Positions 62,704 to 64,000 of a stretch of DNA of 64,000 bases are shown in pieces. The stretch is from Vibrio sp. D404a. GTDB taxonomy: Bacteria; Pseudomonadota; Gammaproteobacteria; Enterobacterales; Vibrionaceae. The stretch lies in contig NZ_JAHGAJ010000014.1 of NCBI RefSeq assembly GCF_030248535.1, positions 124,001-188,000 of the forward strand, given 5' to 3'. The notes beneath the pieces were generated by a model. The model ran no database searches and had not been told where the DNA came from. It worked only from the letters and a program-made list of their open reading frames with translations. Both the position numbers and the translations under genes were made by a program. Position 1 is the stretch's first letter. The number at the start of each line of letters is the position of its first letter.

Positions 62704-63603
62704 ATGGGGTCAATAATGAACTTCAAACAACCCATCTCACTTATCACCATTATCCGGTTGAATTTATGGAAGGTTCTCCTGACATGGTTAATGGTGCTTG
62801 TCGAAAACATCATGCTGATTCTATTGCCGCTGTTTATCGGTTTCGCAATAGACGGTGTGCTTCAGCAGGACTTACAGCCGCTATTGATGCTGGCCTTGTG
62901 TTTGTTTGCCCTAGTGATTGTCAGTGTTGCTCGCCGCTTCTACGACACACGTGTTTACGGTTCGATTAGGGTCAAGCTCGCCAACTTAGTTGAGCGAAAC
63001 CTAAGAGGCTTGGAGCTCTCAGCCAAAGACGCTCGCTTAACCATGTCCCGTGAACTGGTCGATTTTCTAGAAGATGACTTGCCTACCTTGATGACGGCGG
63101 TAGTCCAACTGATTGCCACTGTGGTGATCTTGGCAACCTTCGAGCACTCATTGGCGCTCACTATGCTTGGGGCGGGCGTTGCGATGCTGATCATCTACGG
63201 GCTGTTCCATCACACCTTTACCCGCTTGAATGGCGAATTCAATGACCAAGTCGAACAACAAGTCTCGCTGCTTGGCACGGGCAAACTGTCTGCGATTCGA
63301 CGCCATTTTGAGCGACTTAAACAGTGTGAGGTGAAGCTTTCAGACACCGAAGCGATTGTGTACGGATTTATCTTTACGCTGCTGTTTTCTGCTGTGCTCG
63401 CCAACTTATGGCTAGTCAGCTATATGGACTCACCCACACCCGGTCAGGTGTTTTCGATTGTGACTTACTCAATGGAGTTCGTTGAAACGGCGGTATTGCT
63501 GCCCATTACCCTGCAAACCCTCTCTCGACTTGGTGAAATCAGCCAACGTCTTAATCATAAAAACAAACAACAGGTTATGAAGGAGAAGCCTTATGAAGTT
63601 TAA
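62704..63603 (+). CDS. ABC exporter-type transmembrane protein lacking an ATPase domain
   Basis: The 299-residue protein has five or six membrane helices and the fold signature of type I ABC exporter membrane domains (LWKVLLTWLMVLVENIMLIL near the start, then DTRVYGSIRVKLANLVERNL). It ends without any nucleotide-binding domain: no Walker A, LSGGQ or H-loop is present. The next gene is a periplasmic adaptor, which overlaps its end by 11 bases. An ATPase subunit may lie beyond the window, or the protein may act in another way. Confidence 0.78.
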   Translation: MGSIMNFKQPISLITIIRLNLWKVLLTWLMVLVENIMLILLPLFIGFAIDGVLQQDLQPLLMLALCLFALVIVSVARRFYDTRVYGSIRVKLANLVERNLRGLELSAKDARLTMSRELVDFLEDDLPTLMTAVVQLIATVVILATFEHSLALTMLGAGVAMLIIYGLFHHTFTRLNGEFNDQVEQQVSLLGTGKLSAIRRHFERLKQCEVKLSDTEAIVYGFIFTLLFSAVLANLWLVSYMDSPTPGQVFSIVTYSMEFVETAVLLPITLQTLSRLGEISQRLNHKNKQQVMKEKPYEV

Positions 63604-64000
63604 AAAGCCGCTTTCCATTGTCCTTGGCTGCGTAGCGATACTCGGAGCTCTTATTCTGGTGGATGAACTTGAGCCTGATCCAGTCATCATCGAAGAGAAA
63701 GAGGTCGTGCTTGCACCTGTGTCTGTTATTGAGGTGTCGCCAACTACATACGAGGCATCATTGAATCTGTTGGCGGTGACGCAGTCGCGCTGGCCCATTC
63801 AACTCAAGTCATCAAGCAGTGCCCAGTTAGCTTGGGTCAACTTAGAGATGGAGCCGGGAACCTTAGTCAAAAAGGGCGATGTGCTAGCTAAGTTAGACAA
63901 CAGTGCATTGCGATCAAATGTTGCGATGGCTCTGAGTCAGGTAAGGCAAGCAGAGCTGAATCTAGAGCAGGTCGAACACGAACAGACGGTGGCGTTGAAA
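63593..64000 (+). CDS. HlyD/RND-type periplasmic adaptor, partial
   Basis: The first 136 residues are present and the gene runs off the window. It has an N-terminal membrane anchor (LSIVLGCVAILGALILV), then the lipoyl-like hairpin start typical of membrane fusion proteins (WVNLEMEPGTLVKKGDVLAK, LDNSALRSNVAMAL) and the beginning of a coiled coil. AAGGAG precedes the ATG. It overlaps the ABC-type membrane gene and should link an inner-membrane exporter to an outer-membrane channel. Confidence 0.88.
   Translation, partial: MKFKKPLSIVLGCVAILGALILVDELEPDPVIIEEKEVVLAPVSVIEVSPTTYEASLNLLAVTQSRWPIQLKSSSSAQLAWVNLEMEPGTLVKKGDVLAKLDNSALRSNVAMALSQVRQAELNLEQVEHEQTVALK

Overview
The window reads as a chromosomal segment of a marine Vibrio (Gammaproteobacteria). 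Gene families such as kbl-tdh, yiaY, yjjG, yjjI-yjjW, helD, mgsA, torT-torS, cti, yghU and yajD, moderate G+C, short intergenic gaps and many hairpin terminators all fit. kbl-tdh lies on chromosome 2 in V. cholerae, so a secondary-chromosome origin is likely, but this is inference. I saw no rRNA, tRNA, CRISPR array, transposase or integrase.

Layout. 1-4.5 kb: a LysR regulator coupled to a glyoxalase-like protein, an MFS transporter, an XRE regulator and an EAL phosphodiesterase. 4.8-7.2 kb: the kbl-tdh threonine degradation operon. 7.3-9.7 kb: an AT-rich accessory patch with a frameshifted outer-membrane-type protein, a cluster of one 125-residue protein and two tiny membrane proteins, and a PepSY protein. 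10-17.5 kb: a DUF819 membrane protein, a Kef potassium efflux antiporter with its ancillary oxidoreductase, a threonine aldolase, a YccF protein and a frameshifted trypsin-like protease. 17.5-20.3 kb: a secreted protein paired with a calcium-repeat lipoprotein. 20.6-29.5 kb: an iron alcohol dehydrogenase, a nucleotidase, a TPR-GAF-GGDEF protein, an exporter, a cation-efflux protein, a LysR regulator and a methyltransferase.

29.6-40.6 kb: a YjjI glycyl radical enzyme with its activase, a LysR regulator, HMG-CoA reductase, several small or decayed genes, a YccS-type membrane protein and helicase IV. 40.7-47.9 kb: methylglyoxal synthase, the TorT/TorS sensing pair and fatty acid cis/trans isomerase. 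48-52.4 kb: an iron-linked locus with a TonB-dependent receptor and a two-component system, both with Fur-box-like sequences upstream. 52.5-58.7 kb: a FAN1-like nuclease, an OFA-type MFS carrier, a small membrane protein, an HNH protein, a YghU-type glutathione enzyme and a DOPA-dioxygenase-like protein. 58.8-64 kb: a second two-component system in an operon with a fatty acid hydroxylase-family protein and a periplasmic protein, next to a divergent exporter-like pair that runs off the window.

The strongest new signal is in the last block. An identical promoter layout, TGGTTACC-N3-TGRTTACC followed after 10 bases by TATNNT, sits upstream of the two-component operon (62592-62626) and upstream of a 50-residue membrane protein gene just past the other end of the same operon (58994-59028). 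This looks like the direct-repeat operator of the OmpR-family regulator encoded between them, giving a small self-regulated envelope regulon. Secondary signals are a 37-base Fur-like palindrome at the start of the iron two-component operon, two evenly spaced TTTC-N7-GAAA elements in front of yjjI, and several small genes with good ribosome binding sites.
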